Positions 1 through 6,466 of a stretch of 12,117 nucleotides of DNA are shown here, one piece after another. How positions within the stretch are numbered: position 1 is the first letter of the stretch; each line of letters begins with the position of its first letter. Origin of the DNA: an uncultured Eubacteriales bacterium (GTDB taxonomy: Bacteria > Bacillota_A > Clostridia > Christensenellales > Aristaeellaceae); NCBI GenBank assembly GCA_902775835.1, contig CACYNZ010000085.1, positions 1 through 12,117 on the forward strand. The letters are read 5' to 3'. The translations under genes were made by a program, and so were the position numbers. The notes under the pieces are model-generated. The model searched no databases and was not told the DNA's origin. It saw only the letters and a list, made by a program, of their open reading frames with translations.

Positions 1-870
1 ACGACGGGCAGCATTGCCTTTGACGTTATCAACTATCTGATCATCGGTCTGGCTGCGTTCACCACAGTGCTTCCCATCATCTATATCATCTTCAACTCCT
101 TTGCAACGGAGCTGGAGCTTCAGACCAGGTCCATGTTCATTTTCCCGCACACTTGGTCACTGGATGCATACAGGTATATATTTGCTTCCAACAAGCTGCT
201 CCGTGCATTCGGGAACTCCGTTCTGATCACGTTTGCAGGCACACTGGTCAACCTGTTCTGCACAGTGACCATGGCATATCCGCTCAGCAAGAAGTATCTG
301 AGAGGCCGCACGCCGATTCTCAATGCAATCATCTTCTCCATGTTCTTCTCCGGCGGCATGATCCCCGGATTCGTGGTGGTTTCTTCCTGGCTGGGTATGC
401 GCGGCACTTACTGGGCACTGATTCTGCCCGGTGCCATCAGCGCATACAACATGATGATCGTGAAGAACTTCTTCCAGGGCATTCCTCAGGAACTGGAAGA
501 GAGCGCGGCTCTGGACGGATGCAACGAACTGAAAACCCTGTGGCAGATCGTGCTTCCTCTGTCCCTGCCGGTGCTGGCAACCTTCGGTCTGTTCTATGCG
601 GTTGGACACTGGAACAGCTATTTCCCGGCCATGATCTATCTGACGGATGACAAGATGTATCCTCTGCAGCTGATTCTGCGCAACATCATCGTGACTGCAG
701 AAGCCTCCGCCAGTGACATGAGTCTGATGGACCCGAACTTCGTGGAACCTCCCAAGCAGTCCATCAAGATGGCTGTTATCGTGGTGGCCACGGTTCCGAT
801 CATGTGCATCTATCCTTTCCTCCAGAAGTATTTCGTCAAGGGCGTTATGGTCGGCGCTCTGAAGGGCTGA
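1..870 (+). CDS. ABC carbohydrate transporter permease, YtcP/LplC type (5' end missing)
   Basis: Inner-membrane subunit of an ABC importer for oligosaccharides. The frame is open from base 1, so the gene begins just outside the window. The first visible residues (TTGSIAFDVINYLIIG) resemble the start of this family, so only about 5-15 residues are likely missing; the GTG at 67 is internal. About six hydrophobic segments are visible. The EAA loop that contacts the ATPase is present at about bases 493-560 (EESAALDGCNELK, then IVLPLSLPVL). The C-terminus KGVMVGALKG is typical of the family. B. subtilis LplC/YtcP-type permeases pair with an LplB/YteP-type partner, which should lie just upstream. 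The solute-binding gene follows 72 nt downstream, and no ATPase gene is visible; such systems often share an MsmX-type ATPase encoded elsewhere. The family is certain; the substrate is inferred from the neighbours. Confidence 0.93.
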   Translation, partial: TTGSIAFDVINYLIIGLAAFTTVLPIIYIIFNSFATELELQTRSMFIFPHTWSLDAYRYIFASNKLLRAFGNSVLITFAGTLVNLFCTVTMAYPLSKKYLRGRTPILNAIIFSMFFSGGMIPGFVVVSSWLGMRGTYWALILPGAISAYNMMIVKNFFQGIPQELEESAALDGCNELKTLWQIVLPLSLPVLATFGLFYAVGHWNSYFPAMIYLTDDKMYPLQLILRNIIVTAEASASDMSLMDPNFVEPPKQSIKMAVIVVATVPIMCIYPFLQKYFVKGVMVGALKG

Positions 871-892
871 TGCAAGCCCTGAAGCAACTTTG

Positions 893-917
893 GTTATTCG
901 CGGATTTTCCGCATAAC
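893..917 (+). promoter_or_regulatory. Intercistronic hairpin between permease and solute-binding genes
   Basis: GTTAT (893-897) pairs with ATAAC (913-917), and GCGGA (900-904) pairs with TCCGC (908-912), leaving a TTT loop and a two-base TC bulge. It lies 10 nt before the AAGGAGG ribosome binding site at 927-933. There is no long T-run after it, so it is not a convincing terminator. It is more likely an mRNA processing or stabilising structure protecting the 5' end of the solute-binding message, as known for other sugar ABC operons. That role is inferred. Confidence 0.5.
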
Positions 918-942
918 AAATTTTATAAGGAGGCAACCTCGT

Positions 943-2469
943 ATGAAGAAACTTGTTTCCCTGTTTCTGGCTGCAGCGATGCTTCTCGGCATGATGAGCT
1001 TTGCATCTGCTGAAGCAAAGGAAGAAATGACGCTGAACGTCATGCTGCCTGACTTCTATTCTGATTCGGATTTCGTGTCCCTGGAAGACGGCAACCCCGT
1101 TCTGCAGGCCATCTATGAAGCTACCGGCGTGAAGCTGAACATCACCTGGGTGCCCGACTCCGGTTACGGCGAGCGCACCACCCTGACTCTGGCTGACAAC
1201 AAGAACATGCCTGAAGTCATGGTTATGCAGGGCGTCCGTGATGCGATCATGATCTCCTCCGCCCGTGCTGGCGCTTTCTGGGATCTGACCGATTTCGTGG
1301 CTGATGCGGAGAACTATCCGAATCTGGCTGCCGGTTCTGCTTCCGTCTATGACAACATCGCCATTGACGGCCGCCTCTATGGCATCTATCGTGCCCGTGC
1401 CTATGCCCGTGCCGGTATCTATTACCGCAAGGACTATGCTGCACAGGTTGGCTATGAGAACGAGCCCACCACCGTTGAAGAGTTCAAGGACATGTGCCTG
1501 AAGATGGCCGCCATCGATCCTGACCTCTATGTGATCAATATGTGCAAGTATGTTGCTGGCACGATTGGCATCATGACCGTCATGAACGGCGCTCCCTTCC
1601 AGTATGGCGTCAACGAAGAAGGCAAGATCTATCCTGCTTTCGAAGATGCTGCTTTCCAGGAAGGCCTGGATTTCCTGCGTGAGCTCTATGCTGCCGGCGG
1701 CATTGATCCGAACTTCATGATCATTGAGAGCGGCAACTGGAACGACGCAGAGCGTTCTGATCCCCTCAAGGCTCTGATGCGTCTTGACTGCCTGGACAAC
1801 GGCTATCGTTATGAAGAGTGGCTGGAAGAGAACAAGGGTGTGGATCCCGCCAACCCCGTTGTTGCTCTGCTGACCGCCCTGCCTGACAAGAACGGCAAGA
1901 CCCAGATCTGGCCCCAGAACATCGGTGCTTCCGGTGAAATCGTGGTCACCAAGGCTGTTTCCGCTGACAAGCTGCCCAAGGTTATGAAGTTCCTCGACTG
2001 GTGCAACAGCGCTGAAGGCCAGACCCTGCTGAACTGCGGTGTGCAGGATAAGACCTACTGGATCCAGAGCGACGGATATCGTTACACCTATCCCGAAGGC
2101 GAAGCGGAAAATTCTGCCACCTATGCTGCCTACACCAACACTGTACAGCACAGCCTGAACCAGCTTGGCATGAACGTCAACGGCGATCTGACTCCTCCCA
2201 CCGCCGCCACTCCTCTGCGTGCCGAGTACGCCCAGAACCTGCTGGACAATGCCCAGTATGTTATCGCCAACCCCTGCTACACCTATGACAGCGAAACCAA
2301 CAACCTGATGGGCGGCAGCCTGGCTCAGGAAGTGGAAGACGCTCAGGTGCAGTACATTGCCGGCAAGATCGATCTGGCAGCTCTGCAGGCTGTTTATGCT
2401 GACTGGCATGCCCAGGGCGGCGATGATATCCTGGCCGAGTATCAGGCGATCTATGACGCTGAAAAGTAA
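943..2469 (+). CDS. Extracellular solute-binding protein of a carbohydrate ABC importer
   Basis: Captures the sugar outside the membrane and delivers it to the upstream permease. The 508 residues match the large LplA/YtcQ-like binding proteins that accompany LplB/LplC permeases. Residues 1-23 form a signal peptide: MKK, a hydrophobic stretch, then ASA before EAKEE. There is no cysteine at or near the cleavage site, so the usual Gram-positive lipoprotein anchor is absent. The start is supported by AAGGAGG at 927-933, 9 nt before ATG. Codon choice is strongly biased (GCT, CGT, ATC, GGC, CTG), unlike the CGG/GGG-rich gene at 8911, which suggests high expression. A hairpin precedes the gene and a terminator follows it, as expected for a binding protein made in excess over the permease. 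The ligand cannot be read from the sequence; neighbouring genes suggest a pectin-type oligosaccharide. Confidence 0.93.
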   Translation: MKKLVSLFLAAAMLLGMMSFASAEAKEEMTLNVMLPDFYSDSDFVSLEDGNPVLQAIYEATGVKLNITWVPDSGYGERTTLTLADNKNMPEVMVMQGVRDAIMISSARAGAFWDLTDFVADAENYPNLAAGSASVYDNIAIDGRLYGIYRARAYARAGIYYRKDYAAQVGYENEPTTVEEFKDMCLKMAAIDPDLYVINMCKYVAGTIGIMTVMNGAPFQYGVNEEGKIYPAFEDAAFQEGLDFLRELYAAGGIDPNFMIIESGNWNDAERSDPLKALMRLDCLDNGYRYEEWLEENKGVDPANPVVALLTALPDKNGKTQIWPQNIGASGEIVVTKAVSADKLPKVMKFLDWCNSAEGQTLLNCGVQDKTYWIQSDGYRYTYPEGEAENSATYAAYTNTVQHSLNQLGMNVNGDLTPPTAATPLRAEYAQNLLDNAQYVIANPCYTYDSETNNLMGGSLAQEVEDAQVQYIAGKIDLAALQAVYADWHAQGGDDILAEYQAIYDAEK

Positions 2470-2492
2470 TCCATAATCCCCATGAAATCTTT

Positions 2493-2529
2493 GGGCTGTC
2501 GTGACTGAAAAGGGCGGCAGCCCATTTTT
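2493..2529 (+). terminator. Rho-independent (probably partial) terminator after the solute-binding gene
   Basis: GGGCTGTCG (2493-2501) pairs with CGGCAGCCC (2515-2523), nine base pairs with one G-U, followed by ATTTTT (2524-2529). It sits 23 nt after the stop codon. Related genes continue in the same direction, so it probably reduces rather than ends transcription, lowering enzyme levels relative to the binding protein. Confidence 0.75.
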
Positions 2530-2567
2530 CCGCCCGGGGGCGGATGCTCAGAGCGTGGACCAAAGAA

Positions 2568-2584
2568 CAGGAAATGATTTCCTG
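2568..2584. promoter_or_regulatory. 17-bp palindrome ahead of the deacetylase gene (candidate operator or RNA hairpin)
   Basis: CAGGAAATGATTTCCTG is a perfect inverted repeat with 8-bp arms around one central G. It ends 5 nt before the GGAGAGG ribosome binding site (2590-2596). As DNA it has the length of a dimeric repressor site. As RNA it could fold into a 7-bp stem with a UGA loop next to the ribosome binding site. I found no good promoter around it: GATAAT at 2584-2589 has no matching -35. The choice between DNA operator and RNA element is therefore open. Confidence 0.45.
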
Positions 2585-2600
2585 ATAATGGAGAGGCAAT

Positions 2601-3404
2601 ATGAACAAGGTATACTGCTGTTTTCCAGGAGGGTATCACAAGGCCCTCACCATGTCCTATGATGACGGAAAACTTGAGGACAGACGTCTTATTGATATTT
2701 TCAACAAGTACGGCATTAAGGGAACTTTCCACCTGAACAGCGGACTGATGAAGGACGATCCCAACAGGATTCAGCCCGCTGAAATCCGCACGCTGTATCA
2801 GGGACATGAGGTATCCTGCCATACCGTGACGCACCCGACCATCGCACGCTGCCCGCTGCCTGAAGTGATCCAGGAAGTGCTGGATGACCGGAAAGCGCTG
2901 GAAGACATAGTGGGATATCCGGTGCGTGGTCTCAGCTATCCCAACGGTTCACTGTCCGACGAGATTGTGAACGCGCTCCCTGCATGCGGAATCCGTTACA
3001 GCCGTCTGGTGGGATCCTCGGACAGTTTTGCGCTTCCGGAAAATCCTCTGCGCTGGCTGTCAACCTGCCACCACAATCACCGGCTCATGGAAAACGGTGA
3101 GGCGTTCTGTGAACTGTTCAAGAAGCAGTATCTGTATCTCATGTATGTCTGGGGGCACAGCTATGAGTTTACCCAGAAGGACAACTGGGATCTGATGGAA
3201 AACTTCTGCAAGACCGTGGGCGGAAGGGACGATATCTGGTACTGCACCAATATTCAGTTTGTGGATGCCATGGAGAACTTCAAGCGTCTTCAGTTTGCTG
3301 CAGACAACAGCTTTGTGTACAATCCCAACCATGATTCCTGCTGGGTTCGGGTCAATGACGGAGATCCGCTCGAAATCCCTGGTGGTGCTCTGGTCAATCT
3401 GTAA
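2601..3404 (+). CDS. Polysaccharide deacetylase (NodB/CE4-fold) family protein, cytoplasmic
   Basis: Probably removes acetyl or similar acyl groups from an imported oligosaccharide. The metal-dependent NodB signature is visible in 267 residues: SYDDG at 19-23 (usual form TFDDG, with catalytic-base and metal Asp at 21 and 22), GTFHLNS at 41-47, the metal histidines in CHTVTH (H74 and H78), YPNG at 113-116 in place of RxPxG, and WGHSYEF at 184-190 supplying the late histidine (H186). No signal peptide or membrane segment is present, unlike most peptidoglycan or chitin deacetylases, so it should act inside the cell on small imported sugars. The last 35 residues form a short beta-rich tail. The ribosome binding site GGAGAGG lies 4 nt before ATG. 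The lyase-like gene starts 12 nt after the stop, so the two are co-transcribed. Family membership is firm; substrate is inferred. Confidence 0.85.
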   Translation: MNKVYCCFPGGYHKALTMSYDDGKLEDRRLIDIFNKYGIKGTFHLNSGLMKDDPNRIQPAEIRTLYQGHEVSCHTVTHPTIARCPLPEVIQEVLDDRKALEDIVGYPVRGLSYPNGSLSDEIVNALPACGIRYSRLVGSSDSFALPENPLRWLSTCHHNHRLMENGEAFCELFKKQYLYLMYVWGHSYEFTQKDNWDLMENFCKTVGGRDDIWYCTNIQFVDAMENFKRLQFAADNSFVYNPNHDSCWVRVNDGDPLEIPGGALVNL

Positions 3405-3416
3405 GGGGGAGACAAA

Positions 3417-4451
3417 TTGAAAGCCTATCGTGATCCCATCACGGGATATGAAGTGCGCAGCTATACCACCGGCCCAGCCCGCAATGCAAAGCTCTATTTC
3501 ACCAGCGAAAACTTTTCGCTGGATGACCGGTGCTTCTATTTCAACAGATCGGGCAGTGAAACAGAAGACGGAACCTGGTGCTGTGACTGGAAAAGCGGCG
3601 AGATGCACCGGGTGGTGGACTCGACCTACCGCGGGTTCGCCCTGGACCGCGAGAAGAACTGTGCGTATGTCTGCAGAGACGAGACGGAAGTGTACCGGGT
3701 TGATCTGGGTACGGAAGAAGCTGAGTTTCTGGGAAGCCTCCCCAGGGGCGGGAAAATCACGGGTCATCTGACCGCCGCCAATACGGGCAGGATTGCCTGC
3801 AGCTTTCATCTCCCGAGCAAGATTTATGCGCTTGTGATTCTGGATCCCGGGAAAACGGATGCGGAAGTGGTCTATCGTTCCGATTACCGGCTCGGGCATG
3901 CCCAGATCTGTCCCACAGATGAGAACCTGATTTTCTATATCCATGAGACAGAGGGCGATGCCTTCCAGAGAACGTTCATGTGCGATGTGCGCGAGCGTTA
4001 TGTCCGTCCTTACTATGTGGAGCATCCCGATGAATGGATCACGCATGAGGTATGGGCCGCGGACGGCAGTGAAATGGCGTTCATGAAGCTGCCTGGCCGG
4101 GTTCTGATCGGCGACAAGGATGGCCGGCATTTTGATCAGGTGGCGGAGAGCGAGCAGCTGCTGCATCCCTGCCTGAGCCGGGACCGCAAGTGGATCTGCG
4201 CTGACCGGATCAGCTATTTCGGGAACAGAGTACAGGAAGGCGTTGTTCTGATCCACCGCGCAAGCGGCAAAAGCCTGCTGATCGCTTCCACAGGCTCCTG
4301 CAGGACAGGTGCGGATCATCAGCATCCCAGCTTCAACCGGGCAGGGGATATGATTCTCTTCTCGAATCCGGACGAAACCGGAACGGCTCAGGTATGCACC
4401 ATTGAACTGAATCAGGTCATGCCGGCGTTTGAGGATGTGGCCGGAAAGTAA
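3417..4451 (+). CDS. Oligogalacturonate lyase-like beta-propeller protein (PL22 family-like)
   Basis: Likely a cytoplasmic lyase cutting unsaturated or uronic-acid disaccharides by beta-elimination. The 344 residues have the propeller layout of oligogalacturonate lyase, somewhat shorter than the roughly 388-residue enterobacterial enzymes. From memory of that family, active-site residues can be matched: R185 with Arg217, H210 in ITHEVW with the proposed base His242 (spacing 25 in both), and H250, H301 and H303 (DHQHPSF) with metal ligands His287, His353 and His355. The fourth ligand, Gln350, falls on a glycine (G298) in an ungapped reading, so the metal site may differ. The start is TTG at 3417, with GGGGGAG at 3405-3411 5 nt ahead; the protein then begins as the family does (YRDPITGYEV). 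There is no signal peptide. An ordinary WD40-like sugar protein without lyase activity remains possible. Confidence 0.75.
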   Translation: MKAYRDPITGYEVRSYTTGPARNAKLYFTSENFSLDDRCFYFNRSGSETEDGTWCCDWKSGEMHRVVDSTYRGFALDREKNCAYVCRDETEVYRVDLGTEEAEFLGSLPRGGKITGHLTAANTGRIACSFHLPSKIYALVILDPGKTDAEVVYRSDYRLGHAQICPTDENLIFYIHETEGDAFQRTFMCDVRERYVRPYYVEHPDEWITHEVWAADGSEMAFMKLPGRVLIGDKDGRHFDQVAESEQLLHPCLSRDRKWICADRISYFGNRVQEGVVLIHRASGKSLLIASTGSCRTGADHQHPSFNRAGDMILFSNPDETGTAQVCTIELNQVMPAFEDVAGK

Positions 4452-4465
4452 ACTGCACCGGCAGG

Positions 4466-4494
4466 TAGACAGATTGATACCGGAGTTATACAAT
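4466..4494 (+). promoter_or_regulatory. Candidate internal promoter for the epimerase gene
   Basis: TAGACA (4466-4471, five of six to TTGACA) and TACAAT (4489-4494, five of six to TATAAT) are separated by 17 nt. Transcription would start near 4501, only about 20 nt before the start codon, leaving room for the AGGAGG at 4511-4516. It would let the epimerase be made independently of the upstream genes. Confidence 0.5.
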
Positions 4495-4503
4495 CCGGAT
4501 ATC
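4476..4503. promoter_or_regulatory. Inverted repeat over the epimerase promoter (candidate operator)
   Basis: GATACCGGA (4476-4484) faces TCCGGATATC (4494-4503) across 9 nt, with one extra A in the right arm. The right arm contains the perfect palindrome ATCCGGAT (4493-4500). The repeat covers the -10 box of the candidate promoter, which is where a sugar-responsive repressor would bind. No T-run follows, so it is not a terminator. No regulator gene is visible in the window. Confidence 0.4.
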
Positions 4504-4523
4504 ACACATGAGGAGGCAAAATG

Positions 4524-5219
4524 ATGCTGGAAGAACTCAGACAGCAAGTGTATGAAGCGAACATGGAACTGCCGCGCCGGAATCTTGTCACCTATACCTG
4601 GGGCAATGTGTCCGGGATTGACCGCGCATCCGGCCTGATTGTCATCAAGCCTTCCGGAGTCGAGTACGAAGATCTTACGCCGGACAAGCTTGTTGTTGTG
4701 GATCTGGAGAACCGGATCGTGGAGGGCGAGCTGAATCCGTCGTCGGATACCAAGACCCACGTGGAACTGTATAAGGCATTCCCCGCACTTGGCGGCATTG
4801 TTCACACGCACAGTCCGCATGCAGTAGCGTGGGCGCAGGCAGGCAAGGATATTCCCTGCTTTGGAACCACGCATGCCGACTACTTCTATGGCCCGGTGCC
4901 GTGTGCCAGAAGCCTGACGGCTGAAGAAGTGGAAGAGGACTACGAGAAGAACACCGGCAAAGTGATTATCGAAACCTTCCATGATCGGAATCTTGATCCT
5001 GTTGCCGTGCCCGGCGTCATCTGCCGGAATCATGGTCCATTCACGTGGGGAAAGAACGCTGCTCAGGCGGTCTATCACGCAGTGGTGCTCGAGGAAGTCG
5101 CGAAAATGGCCATGTATACCCTGACAATCTGCCCGGAAACCGGTATGGCTCCTCAGTATGTGCAGGACAAGCATTATATGCGGAAGCATGGTCCCAACGC
5201 ATATTACGGTCAGAAATAA
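4524..5219 (+). CDS. araD: L-ribulose-5-phosphate 4-epimerase
   Basis: Interconverts L-ribulose 5-phosphate and D-xylulose 5-phosphate by retro-aldol cleavage, feeding pentoses into the pentose phosphate pathway. It lines up along its whole length with E. coli AraD (231 residues): NLVTxTWGNVS, IKPSGV, SSDTxTH, the zinc ligands in [17 protein letters not shown], HGPFxWGKNA with the third zinc histidine, and the C-terminal RKHGxxAYYGQ that carries the catalytic tyrosine. Two ATGs are adjacent, at 4521 and 4524. AGGAGG at 4511-4516 is 7 nt from the second and only 4 nt from the first, and AraD starts MLED, so 4524 is preferred. UlaF and SgbE have the same fold and reaction, so arabinose is not the only possible source. 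As the last gene of the cluster it links oligosaccharide breakdown to central metabolism. Confidence 0.93.
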   Translation: MLEELRQQVYEANMELPRRNLVTYTWGNVSGIDRASGLIVIKPSGVEYEDLTPDKLVVVDLENRIVEGELNPSSDTKTHVELYKAFPALGGIVHTHSPHAVAWAQAGKDIPCFGTTHADYFYGPVPCARSLTAEEVEEDYEKNTGKVIIETFHDRNLDPVAVPGVICRNHGPFTWGKNAAQAVYHAVVLEEVAKMAMYTLTICPETGMAPQYVQDKHYMRKHGPNAYYGQK

Positions 5220-5265
5220 TTATCCCAGTGTTCCCCAGTTTATCCTCAGCCTAGTAAATCCTCTT

Positions 5266-5294
5266 AGCCTTGCTTCGGCAAGGCTTTTTCTTTT
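5266..5294 (+). terminator. Rho-independent terminator ending the carbohydrate cluster
   Basis: AGCCTTGC (5266-5273) and GCAAGGCT (5278-5285) form a perfect 8-bp stem with a TTCG tetraloop, followed by TTTTCTTTT. This is a textbook strong terminator 46 nt after the epimerase stop codon. Confidence 0.93.
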
Positions 5295-5373
5295 CACCGG
5301 AGGGAACGGATCGGACAGTCGCTTTCCATGGGTATGCTCTGGTTCACTTTGTGGGTATTCCGAATACGGGTAT

Positions 5374-5407
5374 AAAAAACGGACACGTCAGTTGTCTGAC
5401 GCGTCCG
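5374..5407 (-). terminator. Rho-independent terminator for the antiporter-SDR unit
   Basis: Read on the minus strand, CGGACGCGTCAG pairs with CTGACGTGTCCG (12 bp with one G-U, four-base loop) and runs into TTTTTT (complement of 5374-5379). It lies 13 nt beyond the stop codon of the SDR gene. The 79 bases between it and the facing plus-strand terminator hold nothing I can identify. Confidence 0.92.
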
Positions 5408-5420
5408 CAGGAGGCTGTAT

Positions 5421-6449
5421 TCAGCAGAATTCAGCACAAAGTGTTTTCTTTGCCGCATTCAGGGCTTCACAAACCCGGTCCGTATACCTGTCAAAATCCG
5501 GATCCGGCCTCTGCAGTTCCGGATGCGCGAGAATGTGATCAAGGCAGATTCTGACACCCTGGTCGAAGCGGATGGTGGCCTGATATCCGGGCACAGCCTT
5601 CTTCAGCTTGGTATTGTCGAAGATCACGGACTGGGCCTTGTCTCCGGTAAGGCTTCCTTCAAACCCGTAGGAGGAGGTTTCCGCGAGGAAGTCGGAGGAT
5701 ACATGAAGGGGATGCAGCTGAACGTGCAGGGCATCTGCGATGGTTTCATAGATCTGATTCCAGGTCAGGGTTTCATCACCGGTGATATGGAACGCTTCTC
5801 CAATAGCATGGGGATTGCCGGCCAGGCCGACGAAACCTTTGGCAAAATCCGTATTGAAGGTCAGTGTCCACAGACTGGTGCCGTCTCCCTGGATCAGAAC
5901 CGGCTTACCGTGCATCATGCGGTCCAGCACCTGCCAGGACCCGAACTGGCCATGCACGCCCACGGGAACGGAGCGCTCGTCATAGGTGTGGCTGGGTCGG
6001 ATAATGGTCGCGGGAAAACCGGAATTCCGGCATGCTTCCATCAGCAGATGCTCGCAGGCGATCTTGTCCCGGGAATACTGCCAGAAGGGATTGACCAGGC
6101 TGGTGGATTCGGTGATGAACGGGGAACAGACCGGCTTGTGATAGGCAGAGGCGGATGAGATATACATGTACTGCCCGCAGCGGCCTGCGAAGAAATCCAG
6201 GTCCATCTGCACCTGTTCCGGGCGGAACCCGATAAACTGGCATACCGTGTCAAAGTTCTTTCCGGAAAGCGCGGCTTTCCGGGACTCTATGTCCCAGACA
6301 TCGCAGGTCAGGACATGTGCGCCGTCCGGGACGCGCTCTGTGCGGTTTCCGCGGTTGGCAAGCGTGACATCCCAGCCTTCCTCAAGAAAGCGCCGGGTGA
6401 CCGCAGTGGAGATGGTGCCGGTTCCGCCGATGAGCAGTACAGTTCTCAT
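5421..6449 (-). CDS. NAD(P)-dependent epimerase/dehydratase (extended SDR family)
   Basis: A cytoplasmic nucleotide-cofactor enzyme, probably acting on a sugar or nucleotide-sugar. The 342 residues begin with the Rossmann dinucleotide motif GGTGTIS (8-14), followed by NRG at 32-34 near the adenosine ribose. The catalytic serine region is YISSASAY (96-103), and the YxxxK pair is YSRDK (Y125, K129). IIRPSHTYD at 149-157 is the usual strand and loop after the active site. The rest is a substrate-binding C-terminal domain. The GGTGxIS form is typical of a bacterial SDR group related to plant CSP41-like and isoflavone-reductase-like proteins, so it may be a reductase rather than a 4-epimerase. The ribosome binding site GGAG lies 7 nt before ATG. 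It starts 17 nt after the antiporter stop, so the two share a transcript. The exact substrate is unknown. Confidence 0.87.
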   Translation of the reverse strand: MRTVLLIGGTGTISTAVTRRFLEEGWDVTLANRGNRTERVPDGAHVLTCDVWDIESRKAALSGKNFDTVCQFIGFRPEQVQMDLDFFAGRCGQYMYISSASAYHKPVCSPFITESTSLVNPFWQYSRDKIACEHLLMEACRNSGFPATIIRPSHTYDERSVPVGVHGQFGSWQVLDRMMHGKPVLIQGDGTSLWTLTFNTDFAKGFVGLAGNPHAIGEAFHITGDETLTWNQIYETIADALHVQLHPLHVSSDFLAETSSYGFEGSLTGDKAQSVIFDNTKLKKAVPGYQATIRFDQGVRICLDHILAHPELQRPDPDFDRYTDRVCEALNAAKKTLCAEFC

Positions 6450-6466
6450 AAAATATCTCCAGTCTG

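Noticed and set aside
157..2409. A 750-codon open frame on the minus strand across the permease and solute-binding genes
   Set aside because: It is antisense to two genes with clear family motifs, begins without a ribosome binding site, and its translation is low-complexity, His/Gly/Val-rich and without a recognisable domain. It arises from the strong codon bias of the opposite strand.
2530..2543. CCGCCCGGGGGCGG short palindrome after the terminator
   Set aside because: The GC stem is too short to call a separate element and lacks a T-run; it is probably incidental to the adjacent terminator.
3060..5189. A 709-codon minus-strand frame opposite the deacetylase, lyase-like and epimerase genes
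   Set aside because: It spans three genes and their spacers, shows no domain or start signal, and is explained by absent antisense stops in biased coding DNA.
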